A stretch of 64,000 nt of DNA from Terrimonas_A sp051954695. Its GTDB lineage: Bacteria > Bacteroidota > Bacteroidia > Chitinophagales > Chitinophagaceae. The position numbers and the translations under genes are program-made. Shown here in pieces: positions 36,257 through 45,239 of this stretch (the stretch's first letter is position 1; the number at the start of each line of letters is the position of its first letter). The stretch spans positions 1 to 64,000 of the forward strand of contig JBQCHL010000003.1 in NCBI GenBank assembly GCA_051954695.1, in the 5' to 3' direction. A model generated the notes under the pieces. The model was not told the origin of the DNA, searched no databases, and was given only the letters and a program-made list of their open reading frames with translations.

Positions 36257-36919
36257 TTAGCCGGTAACATTTTGCCTGCGTCGTTCCCGGCGGCGGTCGC
36301 GATGCTTCAGGATAGGCACTTTGCTCTCATTGCCTTTTAATAAGCGGCCGATATTTTTCTGGTGAGTAAGCACTACCATCAGCGCCACAGCAATGGCAAA
36401 TACGCGGTAAACATTATTATCTACGTTGAATACAACCAGGATAAAAACAGGAAAAGCCACACTGGCAAGAATAGAACTCAGCGATACAAAACGCGTAAGG
36501 AATAATACCAGCAGGAAAACCCCGGAACAGGAAAGAGCCGTCCACGGAGAAATGCCAACCACCAACCCAAACAAAGTAGCCACACCCTTACCTCCACGAA
36601 AATCAGCCCAGATGGGGAATATATGCCCGATCACGGCTGCAAGGCCAAGACCTATCTGAAGATTGACAAAACGGATATCACTGTCTGCATAATCTGGAAG
36701 CAAAAGCGCAAGCTTTACTGCAAGCATTCCTTTCAGCATATCAGTTACCATTACAATGGTGCCCCATTTGGGACCTAATACCCTGTAAGTATTCGTTGCA
36801 CCGGCATTGCCGCTGCCATATTCCCGGATGTCTATATCGAAGAAGTAACGACTGACCCAGACTGAGGTCGGTACACTGCCAATAAGATAAGCAAGAACTA
36901 TCAGCAATAGTTCATTCAT
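36257..36919 (-). CDS. plsY: Acyl-phosphate:glycerol-3-phosphate acyltransferase
   Basis: First acylation step of phospholipid synthesis, in the inner membrane. 220 aa from ATG 36919 (MNELLLIVLAYLIGSVPTS), with five or six membrane segments. PlsY motifs are GSGNAGATN and FRGGKGVAT. The C-terminus is basic (KHRDRRRERRRQ). A perfect -7 box lies 26 bases before the start. The open frame upstream to 37009 is not family-like. Confidence 0.94.
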   Translation of the reverse strand: MNELLLIVLAYLIGSVPTSVWVSRYFFDIDIREYGSGNAGATNTYRVLGPKWGTIVMVTDMLKGMLAVKLALLLPDYADSDIRFVNLQIGLGLAAVIGHIFPIWADFRGGKGVATLFGLVVGISPWTALSCSGVFLLVLFLTRFVSLSSILASVAFPVFILVVFNVDNNVYRVFAIAVALMVVLTHQKNIGRLLKGNESKVPILKHRDRRRERRRQNVTG

Positions 36920-36944
36920 AGAAACTTGGGTTGAAGTTGAAAAA

Positions 36945-36952
36945 CAAAAATA
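36945..36952 (-). promoter_or_regulatory. -7 promoter box of plsY
   Basis: Minus-strand TATTTTTG, perfect TAnnTTTG, 25 bases before the ATG. Confidence 0.55.
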
Positions 36953-37005
36953 GTAAAAAAAACGACCTGTTGGTAACGTTAATTTAACACAAAATATTGT
37001 TTTTC

Positions 37006-37821
37006 TCAATATGAAGCACTCAGGCAGAGCCAGTTGTGCCTTTCACGGCGGGAAATTACCTGCAAACCATGCTCCTGCAGCGCTGCAAGGATATCCGGCT
37101 CATCTGTGACCAGTAATCCGCTCAAGACCAGTTGCCCTCCCGGCATCAACCGGCTTACCAAAACCCGGAGATTGGCCAGTATGACGTTTTTATTAATATT
37201 CGCCAGGATGATATCAAAACGGCCCTCCCCTGTGGCATCATCTGCTTTCTCCAAACGGATGCCCGCAGTTTTATTATTCTCTATATTTTCTCCCGCATTT
37301 ACAATACTCCAGTCATCATTATCGATCGCCAGTACCTCTGCTGCACCTAATCTTGCTGCTAGAATAGCCAGCACTCCCGTGCCTGTTCCAAAATCAAATA
37401 CTTTTTTATTAGTAAACGGAATTCCACGCATCTGCTGCATCATCATGAAGGTAGTGGCATGGTGGCCGGTTCCAAAACTCATCTTGGGTGTGATCACGAT
37501 CTCTTGTTCCACTGAAGATATGGGCTCATGAAAAGAAGCCCGCACTGCTACAAAATCATCCACGATCACCGGATCAAAATTGGATTCCCAAACCTGGTTC
37601 CAGTTCGTTTCCTTGATCACTGATTTTGTATAAGCCACCCCTTTACTACCTGGGATGGTCTTTATCTTTTCTTCATCAAAATCATTCTCAGTTATAAATG
37701 CTTTTAAACAATCATCTGCTTCTTCAAAACCTTCAAAGCCTATCTCGTTCAGCTCAGCGATCAGTTGTTCTGATTGCTGTGAGGTCACCGGCTGGAATAT
37801 CAATTGTATGTAATCACTCAT
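37006..37821 (-). CDS. prmA: Ribosomal protein L11 methyltransferase
   Basis: Methylates ribosomal protein L11 using SAM. 271 aa, with an N-terminal L11-recognition domain and the SAM site FDFGTGTGVLAILAARLGA, then AIDNDDWSIVNAGEN and the catalytic-loop region DIILANINKNVIL. Length is typical. It lies downstream of pnp, separated from it by a perfect AT-rich hairpin. Confidence 0.94.
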   Translation of the reverse strand: MSDYIQLIFQPVTSQQSEQLIAELNEIGFEGFEEADDCLKAFITENDFDEEKIKTIPGSKGVAYTKSVIKETNWNQVWESNFDPVIVDDFVAVRASFHEPISSVEQEIVITPKMSFGTGHHATTFMMMQQMRGIPFTNKKVFDFGTGTGVLAILAARLGAAEVLAIDNDDWSIVNAGENIENNKTAGIRLEKADDATGEGRFDIILANINKNVILANLRVLVSRLMPGGQLVLSGLLVTDEPDILAALQEHGLQVISRRERHNWLCLSASY

Positions 37822-37834
37822 GTACTATGAATTA

Positions 37835-37891
37835 AAAAGTCAAAAGTAAAAATTCAAAACCTGCTGTTTTGAATTTTTACTTTTGACTTTT
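37835..37891. repeat. Perfect AT-rich inverted repeat between pnp and prmA
   Basis: Arms of 26 bp at 37835-37860 and 37866-37891, loop of 5. The arm is built from the words GTCAAAAGT and AAAAATTCAAAAC. It can act as the pnp terminator. Confidence 0.85.
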
Positions 37892-37909
37892 GATTTTATA
37901 AAAGATCGC

Positions 37910-40087
37910 TTATTCTCCTTGTGGAGGCGTTTTCTGTTGATCTTCTCTTGGCTTGAACTCAGGTTTTGGGATCAATGCTTTTCTTGACAATTTGAACTTA
38001 CCTGATTTAGGATCTGTACCGATCAGTTTTACTTTGAAAGCATCTCCTTCTTTCACAATGCCATCCAGTGTTTCAAGGCGTTTCCAACTGATCTCGCTGA
38101 TATGTACCAGGCCTTGTTTGCCGGGCAGGAATTCTACGAATGCACCAAAAGGCATTACAGATTTCACTACTGAATCATACACATCACCAACGGTTGGTAC
38201 TGCAGTGATGCCTTTGATCCATGCTTCAGCCTTTTGTACCCCTTCTTTATTCACACCGAAGATGCTTACTTCACCCATATTGTTCACTTCTTCGATATTG
38301 ATGGTTGTACCGGTTTCGCGTTGCATTTCCTGTATCACTTTACCGCCTGGTCCGATCACAGCGCCGATGAATTCACGATCGATGAAGAGTTTCAGCATGC
38401 GTGGTGCATGTGGTTTCACTTCAGCACGCGCTTCAGGGATGCAATTGTACATTGCATCGAGGATATGCAAACGGCCACGTTTTGCCTGGTCAAGGGCTTG
38501 TGCCATCACTTCCATTTTCAGACCATCCACTTTGATATCCATTTGCACGCCGCAGATACCATTGCGAGTACCGGTTACTTTAAAGTCCATATCACCGAGG
38601 TGATCTTCATCACCCAGGATATCGGTCAGGATCGCATATTTGTCACCTTTGGTGATCAATCCCATTGCCACGCCGGAAACGTGTTTAGGGAAAGGGATGC
38701 CAGCATCCATCAGTGCCAGTGAACCGGCGCAAACGGTAGCCATGGAAGAAGATCCATTTGATTCCAGGATATCACTTACCACACGGACAGTGTAAGCAAA
38801 ATCGCCTGTAGGCATCATTTGCTTCAGTGAACGCTGTGCAAGGTTACCGTGACCAACTTCGCGGCGGCTTTGACCACGCATCATTTTCACTTCACCGGTT
38901 GAGAATGGAGGGAAATTATAATGCAGGAAGAATTTGGAGTCGTATGATCTGGCAGCGCTTTCTACCAACAGGTCGTCCAGCGCAGTACCGAGGGTAACTG
39001 TAGTGAGAGATTGCGTTTCACCACGGGTGAATAAAGAAGCTCCGTGTGGAGAAGGCAGTACATCCACTTCCATATCAAGCGGACGAACATCTTCCAGTCC
39101 GCGTCCGTCGAGCCTTACTTTTTCGTCAAGGATCATATCACGCACTACATAATACTGCAGGTCGCCATAATAAGTAGAAGCCAGCTTCTTTGTTTGGTCA
39201 GACAGTTCTTCACCTTCTGCCAGCCCGCTCTTCAGGTGTTCCATCAGTTCGTCTTTGATGGCAGAGAACCTGTCGCTGCGTTCATGTTTTGGTAAAGCAG
39301 CTTTAGCTACTTCATAGACTTTTTGTTTGGCGAAAGCATTTACTTTTTCCTGTAATGCTTCATCAGTTACTGGTTTGGTGTAATCGCGTTTCCCTTTCAC
39401 ACCTACCATTTCGCGCAGTTCTTCCTGCGCTTTCACCTGTATGCGGATAGCATCATGTGCGAGTTGCAATACCTTTACCAGGTCTTCTTCGCTGCATTCT
39501 TTCGCTTCACCTTCCACCATCATCAGGTTCTTTTCAGTTGCAGCTACGAGGAACTCAATATCGGATTGCTCCATTTCAGTACGGGAAGGATTGATGATGT
39601 ATTCACCATTCACACGTCCTACTCTTACTTCAGAAATGATCTCTTTAATAGGGATATCAGATACAGCCAGTGCTGCAGAAGCAGCAAGGCAAGCCAGTGC
39701 ATCAGGCAACACTTCGACATCACTGGAGATGAGGGAAACCAGCACCTGCACTTCACAGAAATAGTCATCAGGGAATAAAGGACGCAGCGCCCTGTCGATA
39801 AGACGGCTGGTCAGAATTTCGTAATCATTCAGGCGAGCTTCACGTTTGAAGAAGGAGCCGGGAATACGGCCTGCAGAAGCAAACTTTTCCTGGTAATCTA
39901 CTGTGAGAGGGAAAAAGCTTTGTCCTTCTTTGGGTTCTTTATTGGCCACTACAGTAGCGAGGATCATGCAATTACCGATGGAAACAGTAACAGCGCCATC
40001 AGCCTGACGGGCCAGGCGGCCTGTTTCAATGGTAACCATGCGTCCGCCACCTATATCGAATGTTTTGCGTATGGGTTGTTGTAACAT
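37910..40087 (-). CDS. pnp: Polyribonucleotide nucleotidyltransferase
   Basis: A phosphorolytic 3'-5' exoribonuclease of 725 aa. Two RNase PH-like cores are separated by a helical domain. The C-terminus has a KH domain (FIGAVIGPGGKVIQEMQRE) and an S1 domain (DSVVKSVMPFGAFVEFLPG). A short charged tail follows. It lies downstream of rpsO in the same direction, a classic pairing, with a hairpin in the 196-base gap. Confidence 0.97.
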   Translation of the reverse strand: MLQQPIRKTFDIGGGRMVTIETGRLARQADGAVTVSIGNCMILATVVANKEPKEGQSFFPLTVDYQEKFASAGRIPGSFFKREARLNDYEILTSRLIDRALRPLFPDDYFCEVQVLVSLISSDVEVLPDALACLAASAALAVSDIPIKEIISEVRVGRVNGEYIINPSRTEMEQSDIEFLVAATEKNLMMVEGEAKECSEEDLVKVLQLAHDAIRIQVKAQEELREMVGVKGKRDYTKPVTDEALQEKVNAFAKQKVYEVAKAALPKHERSDRFSAIKDELMEHLKSGLAEGEELSDQTKKLASTYYGDLQYYVVRDMILDEKVRLDGRGLEDVRPLDMEVDVLPSPHGASLFTRGETQSLTTVTLGTALDDLLVESAARSYDSKFFLHYNFPPFSTGEVKMMRGQSRREVGHGNLAQRSLKQMMPTGDFAYTVRVVSDILESNGSSSMATVCAGSLALMDAGIPFPKHVSGVAMGLITKGDKYAILTDILGDEDHLGDMDFKVTGTRNGICGVQMDIKVDGLKMEVMAQALDQAKRGRLHILDAMYNCIPEARAEVKPHAPRMLKLFIDREFIGAVIGPGGKVIQEMQRETGTTINIEEVNNMGEVSIFGVNKEGVQKAEAWIKGITAVPTVGDVYDSVVKSVMPFGAFVEFLPGKQGLVHISEISWKRLETLDGIVKEGDAFKVKLIGTDPKSGKFKLSRKALIPKPEFKPREDQQKTPPQGE

Positions 40088-40165
40088 AAAAATTGGAGAA
40101 ATTAGTAATGAAAAATTGGGATCAGTATCCTTAAATGGGCTTATTTACCAGGTGCCCAAAAACAG

Positions 40166-40199
40166 TTATTCCCAACATCCGGTCAGAAGTTGGGAATAA
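40166..40199. terminator. Hairpin between rpsO and pnp
   Basis: Arms TTATTCCCAAC (40166-40176) and GTTGGGAATAA (40189-40199). It could attenuate rpsO transcription or serve as an RNase processing site in the rpsO-pnp message, as known in other bacteria. Confidence 0.6.
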
Positions 40200-40283
40200 T
40201 CATTTATAGAGAGTCTTATCCTGGTGATCAAAACTCTCAGGCTAAAGACTTCCCCCAACTCCACGTGGGAGTAACAGGAGGTC

Positions 40284-40553
40284 TTATTTTCTGATTCCGA
40301 GTTTCTCGATCAATTGGCGATAACCTGTCAGGTTATGTTTTTGCAGGTAGTTCAACAAGCGTTTGCGCTTACCTACCAATTGCATCAGCCCGCGGTGAGT
40401 GGAGAAATCTTTCTTGTTTTGCTGAAGGTGTCCGCTGATCTGGCTGATACGCTCAGTCAGTTGCGCGATCTGTCCTTCAATAGATCCAGTATTAGCGGCT
40501 GATCCACCAAATTGCGTAAAAATAGCTGCTGTTTTTTCTTTTGTTAGAGGCAT
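40284..40553 (-). CDS. rpsO: 30S ribosomal protein S15
   Basis: An 89-aa small-subunit protein that binds the central domain of 16S rRNA. Family features: TGSIEGQIAQLTERI, HLQQNKKDFSTHRGLMQLVG and RKRLLNYLQKHN. Length is standard. It has the best promoter of the window and a leader of about 50 bases, which may be the site of S15 self-regulation. Confidence 0.97.
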   Translation of the reverse strand: MPLTKEKTAAIFTQFGGSAANTGSIEGQIAQLTERISQISGHLQQNKKDFSTHRGLMQLVGKRKRLLNYLQKHNLTGYRQLIEKLGIRK

Positions 40554-40608
40554 CTTTGATTTTTTTAAAAAGTCATCCGAGTTTTATCCTATTATATTTT
40601 TGTGGCGG

Positions 40609-40639
40609 CAAAGGTAAGGCAAGTATCCTTAACAGCAAA
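40609..40639 (-). promoter_or_regulatory. Canonical Bacteroidota promoter of rpsO
   Basis: Minus-strand TTTG (40639-40636), a 19-base spacer and TACCTTTG (40616-40609): the textbook TTTG-N19-TAnnTTTG layout. Transcription would start about 50 bases before the rpsO ATG. Confidence 0.85.
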
Positions 40640-40701
40640 AGAAAGGCTCCCCAAATTGCCACCCGGGCCGCAAAAATACCCCATTTTTGCCCTTCCCGGC
40701 C

Positions 40702-40709
40702 TAATTTTG
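40702..40709 (+). promoter_or_regulatory. -7 promoter box of miaE
   Basis: TAATTTTG, perfect TAnnTTTG, 4 bases before ATG 40714. A leaderless mRNA is likely. Confidence 0.65.
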
Positions 40710-40713
40710 CCCC

Positions 40714-41322
40714 ATGGAACTATCCCAGGACACCAAAAACATACTTGGTTTACAGTTGCCAACCGATCCCCGATGGATCAATCTGGCCGAAAAATCTCTG
40801 GAAGACATTCTCACTGACCACGCCTACTGTGAGCAAAAAGCCGCTACCACCTGCATCACCCTGATACAGCGCTACAGCGACATGGAAAAGCTGGTCAAAG
40901 AACTTGCACCCATCGTGACCGAAGAATGGGGGCATTTCAGGCTGGTGCTGGCCGAGCTCCATAAACGCCACCTGAAGCTGGGCAAACAGCGCAAAGACGT
41001 GTATGTGAACAAACTACTGGAATTCCAATTAAAGGGCGGCGACTGGCAGGACCGGTTCCTCGACCAGCTTCTCACCATGGCCCTGATCGAGGCCCGTAGT
41101 TGCGAACGCTTCAAACGCCTCAGCGAAGGGCTCGAAGATGAATACCTCCGCAATTTCTACCGCCGCTTCATGGAAAGCGAAGCAGGCCATTACACCCTTT
41201 TCATTGATCTTGCCGAAACCTATATCGACAAAGAAAAAGTCCGGAAAAGATGGAAAGAATGGCTGGCTTATGAATCTGGTATTATGAGTGAAATGGAAGT
41301 TCGGGGGGATCGGATTCATTAG
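40714..41322 (+). CDS. miaE: tRNA 2-methylthio-N6-isopentenyladenosine hydroxylase
   Basis: A di-iron monooxygenase-like protein (202 aa) that hydroxylates the isopentenyl group of ms2i6A37 in tRNA. Metal ligands are spread over a four-helix bundle: E and H in EEWGHFRLVL, E in ALIEARSCERF and ESEAGHYTLF. The C-terminus ends EVRGDRIH, as in the family. The stop codon TAG coincides with the first base of a long inverted repeat. MiaE activity needs the MiaA/MiaB modifications, which are not encoded here. Confidence 0.92.
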   Translation: MELSQDTKNILGLQLPTDPRWINLAEKSLEDILTDHAYCEQKAATTCITLIQRYSDMEKLVKELAPIVTEEWGHFRLVLAELHKRHLKLGKQRKDVYVNKLLEFQLKGGDWQDRFLDQLLTMALIEARSCERFKRLSEGLEDEYLRNFYRRFMESEAGHYTLFIDLAETYIDKEKVRKRWKEWLAYESGIMSEMEVRGDRIH

Positions 41323-41516
41323 TCGGGAGTCTTTAGTCGTTAGTCCCCTTTCTGTTTGTGTCACCCTGCCCTGGTTTAGAAAAATTAGTAGAATAGTACA
41401 AGAGAGCCTGTCTCCTCAATGCTGCGGAGACAGGCTCTTCTATTTTTGAATTTGTATGTTCTATAGAATCAGGATGACGCAAGCAGAAAGGGGACTAACG
41501 ACTAAAGACTCCCGAC
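41322..41516. repeat. Long inverted repeat bracketing the miaE and galK 3' ends
   Basis: Two 47-base arms, 41322-41368 and 41470-41516, match with three mismatches, all transitions. The left arm starts on the last base of the miaE stop codon; the right arm encodes the last codons and the stop codon of galK. The arms contain GAGTCTTTAGTCGTTAGTCC, close to the 31613 element. A separate terminator hairpin sits in the spacer. Confidence 0.92.
41403..41438. terminator. Terminator hairpin inside the repeat spacer
   Basis: Perfect 13-bp stem AGAGCCTGTCTCC and complement with a 10-base loop, followed by a T-rich run. It serves both converging genes. Confidence 0.85.
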
Positions 41517-42668
41517 CAGCATTCTCGCTCCATCTCCTATTTCCGATGCAAATACACCTGGAGCATAACCGATGCGTTCCTGGTAGTATGGAATGAGTTT
41601 GGCTGCGAAATCATCAAAGCTGTCCTTCTTTACTAAAGCAATGGCGCATCCGCCAAAGCCAGCACCTGTCATGCGGGCACCGGTGCAATTTTTGTATGTT
41701 TTGCTGAACTCAACAATGGTGTCCAGTTCAGTGCCGGACACTTCATATAATTCCTTCAGGGATTGATGCGAAGCATACATCAGTTCTCCGAACCGGGATA
41801 GTTCACCATTGATCAATGCTTCTTTTGATTGGCTTACACGTTCGTTTTCTGTTACCACATGCAGGGCACGTTTTTCGAGTACAGGATCGTTGATAATGCT
41901 TTTTGCTTTCTCAAATTCTGCTACGGAAATATCGCAGAGATTTTCTGCTGGCAAAACCTGTTTCAGTTTTTTCAGTGCACGTCCGCATTCGGCAAACCGT
42001 TCGTTGTATTTGGAATCGGTGAGTTTGCGCTCTTTGTTGCTGTTGATGATCGCCAGCACATGATCACCGATATTGAAAGAGAGGTACTCGTAATCGAGCG
42101 TATCGCAATTCAATAAGATCGCTTTGTCTTTTTTACCCATAGCTACGGCAAACTGGTCCATGATGCCGCAGTTCATGCCGATGAATTCGTTTTCTACTTT
42201 CTTCGAAAGAACGGCCATATCAGGGCCGGAAATGGAGAGACCGAATATCTGGCTGAGTGCTGTGCCGGTACAGACCTCGATAGATGCAGAAGAAGAAAGT
42301 CCTGCGCCAATGGGAAGATTGCCATAAAACAGCATATTCATTCCGGAAAGTTCATGACCCAGTTGCAACACTTCGTTGATCACTCCTAATGGGTAGTTGA
42401 ACCATTCACTGCCTGTTTTGCTGTAAGAGGATTGCAATTGCAACGCTGCGGTTTCAGGAAAGTTGATGCATTGCAGGCGGATCTTTTTATCTGTGTTCTT
42501 TGAAACAAGCAGGTAAGTGCCAAGAGATATAGCGCAGGGCATTACTTTACCTCCGTTATAATCAATATGCTCCCCGATAAGATTCACTCTTCCGGGGCAG
42601 AAGAAAAAGTATTCCGGTTCTTGCTGGTAGCGGGTTTGGAATTCCCGGGCCAATGCTTCTTTTGTCAT
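41502..42668 (-). CDS. galK: Galactokinase
   Basis: Phosphorylates galactose in the Leloir pathway. 388 aa from ATG 42668 (a TTG three codons upstream is also open). Motifs: PGRVNLIGEHIDYNGG, GAGLSSSASIEV and GARMTGAGFGGCA. The C-terminus GDGARML is followed by VGSL, and these last four residues and the stop codon are encoded by a long inverted repeat. No galT or galE gene is present nearby. Confidence 0.95.
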   Translation of the reverse strand: MTKEALAREFQTRYQQEPEYFFFCPGRVNLIGEHIDYNGGKVMPCAISLGTYLLVSKNTDKKIRLQCINFPETAALQLQSSYSKTGSEWFNYPLGVINEVLQLGHELSGMNMLFYGNLPIGAGLSSSASIEVCTGTALSQIFGLSISGPDMAVLSKKVENEFIGMNCGIMDQFAVAMGKKDKAILLNCDTLDYEYLSFNIGDHVLAIINSNKERKLTDSKYNERFAECGRALKKLKQVLPAENLCDISVAEFEKAKSIINDPVLEKRALHVVTENERVSQSKEALINGELSRFGELMYASHQSLKELYEVSGTELDTIVEFSKTYKNCTGARMTGAGFGGCAIALVKKDSFDDFAAKLIPYYQERIGYAPGVFASEIGDGARMLVGSL

Positions 42669-42720
42669 GACAGGCAATCAGGGTTTGAATGAACGCTTTT
42701 GTTTGTTTAAAACGGGCAGT

Positions 42721-42728
42721 CAAAAATA
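42721..42728 (-). promoter_or_regulatory. -7 promoter box of galK
   Basis: Minus-strand TATTTTTG, perfect TAnnTTTG, about 53 bases before the ATG. Confidence 0.5.
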
Positions 42729-42805
42729 GGGAAATTTATTTAAGTGTCATTTTTACACTAATTTTTGAAAATAAATTTCGCTATAGTTCCGAGGATCAGG
42801 GCTGG

Positions 42806-43795
42806 TCAGGATTGAGCAAAATAAGCCGCTTCCTTCGCCAGGTCGAGGAAAGGATACTTGTGCTGCAAGGCCTTTACTTTCTCAAGGTGGACGGCCAGGA
42901 ACTGCCGGTGGGCCTGCGTGGAAGGATGAAAGGCTTTGTGCTTACGGGCGATAACGATCTTTTTTATTTCCTGCATCAGTTGGCGGGATCCGGAGTCAAT
43001 ACAAGACTCTGCAAATTTATCGAGCACAAAACTTGTTGCTGAGTAATTGGGATGCACCAGGTCAATATCATAAAAACGATAATCCCTCAGCACATCGATC
43101 ACCAGCTCATAAGCAGGAAAATAATGCAGGCCTTCAAACTTGTTGACGGTATGATGCACGGCTTCTATCAGCCTCGCCTTACTCCGGTTGTTCTCCACTA
43201 CCCCATCGCGGATATGCCGCACTGGGCTTACTGTGAAAAGGATATTGAGATGGGGATTAAAACGTTTCAGTTGATGATAGCAATTGTCGAGCAGGGTCAC
43301 TGTTTCCTCAATTGCCAGTAAATGCTTGGTGAACCATTGTGCAGGTGCACGATGGCAATTAGCTACGCCCTGCCCTGCCCTGCCTGCCTGCTCTGTTAGT
43401 CTGTAAGAAAAAGAAGAGCCCAGGGTAACGATAAGCCAGTTGGCCTGTTTCAAGAAATCGTGTGCTTGCTGGCGCGCTTCATTCATCATCTGCAGGCAAA
43501 TGGTTGCGTCGGGATGGGAGAACCGGGAATGATGTTCCCAGCTATTCCAGACTTCATTCAGGTAAAAAAGGTCCTTCTCTGTGTATGCCCTGTTCTCTGT
43601 ATAACGCACCAGGCTTTTACAAACGCTGGCAGGGTCAAACAGGATACCATTTGGGTTCTGTAACACAGAAAATTTCAGTTCCTCCAATGTGTTGCCAATA
43701 TGCTCGGTGAAGCAGGAACCGATCAACAGTATCTTATCATTATAGCTGATGGGTTTAGGCAGAGGCTTTATATCAATATTCACCATGAAATCCAT
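42806..43795 (-). CDS. GSCFA-domain protein
   Basis: A 329-aa protein of the GSCFA family, probably an SGNH-like esterase fold. The name-giving GSCFTEHIG is near residue 25, then TLGSSFSYRL, SPVRHIRDGVVENNRSKA and DLVHPNYSAT toward the end. The first Ser and the last Asp/His are candidate catalytic residues. ATG 43795 or 43786 could be the start; 43795 is used. It follows the HMG-CoA lyase gene by 4 bases and is likely co-transcribed. Substrate unknown. Confidence 0.88.
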   Translation of the reverse strand: MDFMVNIDIKPLPKPISYNDKILLIGSCFTEHIGNTLEELKFSVLQNPNGILFDPASVCKSLVRYTENRAYTEKDLFYLNEVWNSWEHHSRFSHPDATICLQMMNEARQQAHDFLKQANWLIVTLGSSFSYRLTEQAGRAGQGVANCHRAPAQWFTKHLLAIEETVTLLDNCYHQLKRFNPHLNILFTVSPVRHIRDGVVENNRSKARLIEAVHHTVNKFEGLHYFPAYELVIDVLRDYRFYDIDLVHPNYSATSFVLDKFAESCIDSGSRQLMQEIKKIVIARKHKAFHPSTQAHRQFLAVHLEKVKALQHKYPFLDLAKEAAYFAQS

Positions 43796-43799
43796 AGAC

Positions 43800-44660
43800 C
43801 TAAATAAAAATTTCTCCGGCAATGCGTAAGCTGTTATCCAAAGCCGGTTTGTTAAGATGTAGTTGAGCCCCCTGTTCTTCCATATAATCGATCATCCATT
43901 CAGTATTCATATTCCCTACCAGTTCATCATTGGCCATGGGGCAGCCGCCGATTCCCTTCAATGCGCCATCAAAGCGTTTGCAACCTGCCCGTAATGCTGC
44001 TTCCAGTTTTTCTTTCCAGTTGGCCGGTGAAGAATGCAGGTGCACGCCGATCTCAATGCCAGGTAATGATTCTTGAAGATAATCCGTGATATCATATACC
44101 TGCTGAGGTGTGGCAAGACCTACTGTATCAGCCAGGGAAATGGTTTGAATATCGAGTGCTACCATCTTGTTCACCCATTCAAACACGATCTCTTCCGAAT
44201 AAGGATCACCATAAGGATTACCAAAGCCCATGGAGATATAGACCACGAGTTTCTTTCCCGTTTTTACACAGATGTTCTGGATCTCTTCCACCCTTTCAAA
44301 TGATTCTGTGATGGAAGAATTGGTATTGCGATGCTGAAAAGTTTCCGATACGGAGAAAGGAAATCCCAGAGCGGAAATGGCTTCATACACACTGGCTTCT
44401 TCTGCTCCTCGCTGGTTGGCAATGATGGCCAGCAAACGGCTATCGGTACCGCTGAGATCGAGTTGTTCCACCACTTCTTTTGTATCTGCCATCTGGGGAA
44501 TGGCTTTAGGGGAAACAAAACTGCCAAAGTCAATAGTATCAAACCCCACTTTCAGCAGGGAATTGATGTATTCGATCTTGCGGGCAGTTGGAATAAAATG
44601 TTTCCATCCCTGCATGGCGTCGCGCGGGCATTCGATAAGTTTCAAAACTGAATTATCCAT
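43800..44660 (-). CDS. Hydroxymethylglutaryl-CoA lyase-family protein
   Basis: A TIM-barrel lyase (286 aa) that splits HMG-CoA into acetyl-CoA and acetoacetate in leucine breakdown. The R-D pair lies in IECPRDAMQGW, the metal motif is HLHSSPANW and the catalytic cysteine loop is GIGGCPMANDELVG. HxHD is changed to HLHS, so the metal site or specificity may differ from classical enzymes. ATG 44660 follows a perfect -7 box. The open frame upstream has no family resemblance. Confidence 0.86.
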   Translation of the reverse strand: MDNSVLKLIECPRDAMQGWKHFIPTARKIEYINSLLKVGFDTIDFGSFVSPKAIPQMADTKEVVEQLDLSGTDSRLLAIIANQRGAEEASVYEAISALGFPFSVSETFQHRNTNSSITESFERVEEIQNICVKTGKKLVVYISMGFGNPYGDPYSEEIVFEWVNKMVALDIQTISLADTVGLATPQQVYDITDYLQESLPGIEIGVHLHSSPANWKEKLEAALRAGCKRFDGALKGIGGCPMANDELVGNMNTEWMIDYMEEQGAQLHLNKPALDNSLRIAGEIFI

Positions 44661-44668
44661 ATCCTTTG

Positions 44669-44676
44669 CAAAGATA
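44669..44676 (-). promoter_or_regulatory. -7 promoter box of the HMG-CoA lyase gene
   Basis: Minus-strand TATCTTTG, perfect TAnnTTTG, 8 bases before ATG 44660, so nearly leaderless. Confidence 0.65.
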
Positions 44677-44833
44677 CTATTCCCCGCGCAGCCGTGTGCG
44701 GCCAGGGGTCCGGCATCAGACCCTGACCCGAACAGAGGGTAAATGGATTGGGAAGCCGTTAAAATCAATTGTAGATTTGGATAACAAATATCCTCAGAAG
44801 CGAGCCTGTTTTTCCACCTTTAAAAAAAACAAC

Positions 44834-45223
44834 ATGAAAAAACTGCTTCTGTTATTTATCAGTCTATCCCTTCTTTTACAAACGCAAGCCCAGTCAACAG
44901 TAAAGGACAAAGCTTATTTTCTTCAAAAAAGTAAAAAACAAAAAACAGCAGCCTTTGCCTTGCTGATCGGTGGTGCTGTTGCCGGAACGGTCGGGCTCCT
45001 TGTGGGAACGGGTGATGAAACTTCTTTTGATAATGCCGGCACCGGAGTTATTGTTGGAGGGATAGGCCTTATTTCCATGGCAGGAAGTATTCCGTTGTTC
45101 ATTGCAGCCAAACGGAATAAGACCAAAGCGGAAACCATGGCAGGGATCCATTTTTTTCAGCGTGTTCCCGGCCCATTGGCCATAAGGATACCGCTTAATG
45201 TGAGCATCTGTTTCGGATTATAG
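44834..45223 (+). CDS. Small membrane protein of unknown function
   Basis: A 129-aa protein from ATG 44834 with a signal peptide (MKKLLLLFISLSLLLQTQAQ). Two glycine-rich hydrophobic segments follow (FALLIGGAVAGTVGLLVG and IVGGIGLISMAGSIPLF). A KRNKTKAE loop comes next and the end is a strand-like VSICFGL. Proteins with this pattern are common in Bacteroidota but unnamed. It converges on rlmB with 16 bases between them. Confidence 0.75.
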   Translation: MKKLLLLFISLSLLLQTQAQSTVKDKAYFLQKSKKQKTAAFALLIGGAVAGTVGLLVGTGDETSFDNAGTGVIVGGIGLISMAGSIPLFIAAKRNKTKAETMAGIHFFQRVPGPLAIRIPLNVSICFGL

Positions 45224-45239
45224 ACGATTGCTCTGCCAA

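Noticed and set aside
37953..38603. 216-codon plus-strand frame inside pnp
   Set aside because: Antisense shadow of a highly conserved gene.
40088..40283. Extra small gene between rpsO and pnp
   Set aside because: No frame longer than a few codons with a start; a hairpin and leader explain the gap.
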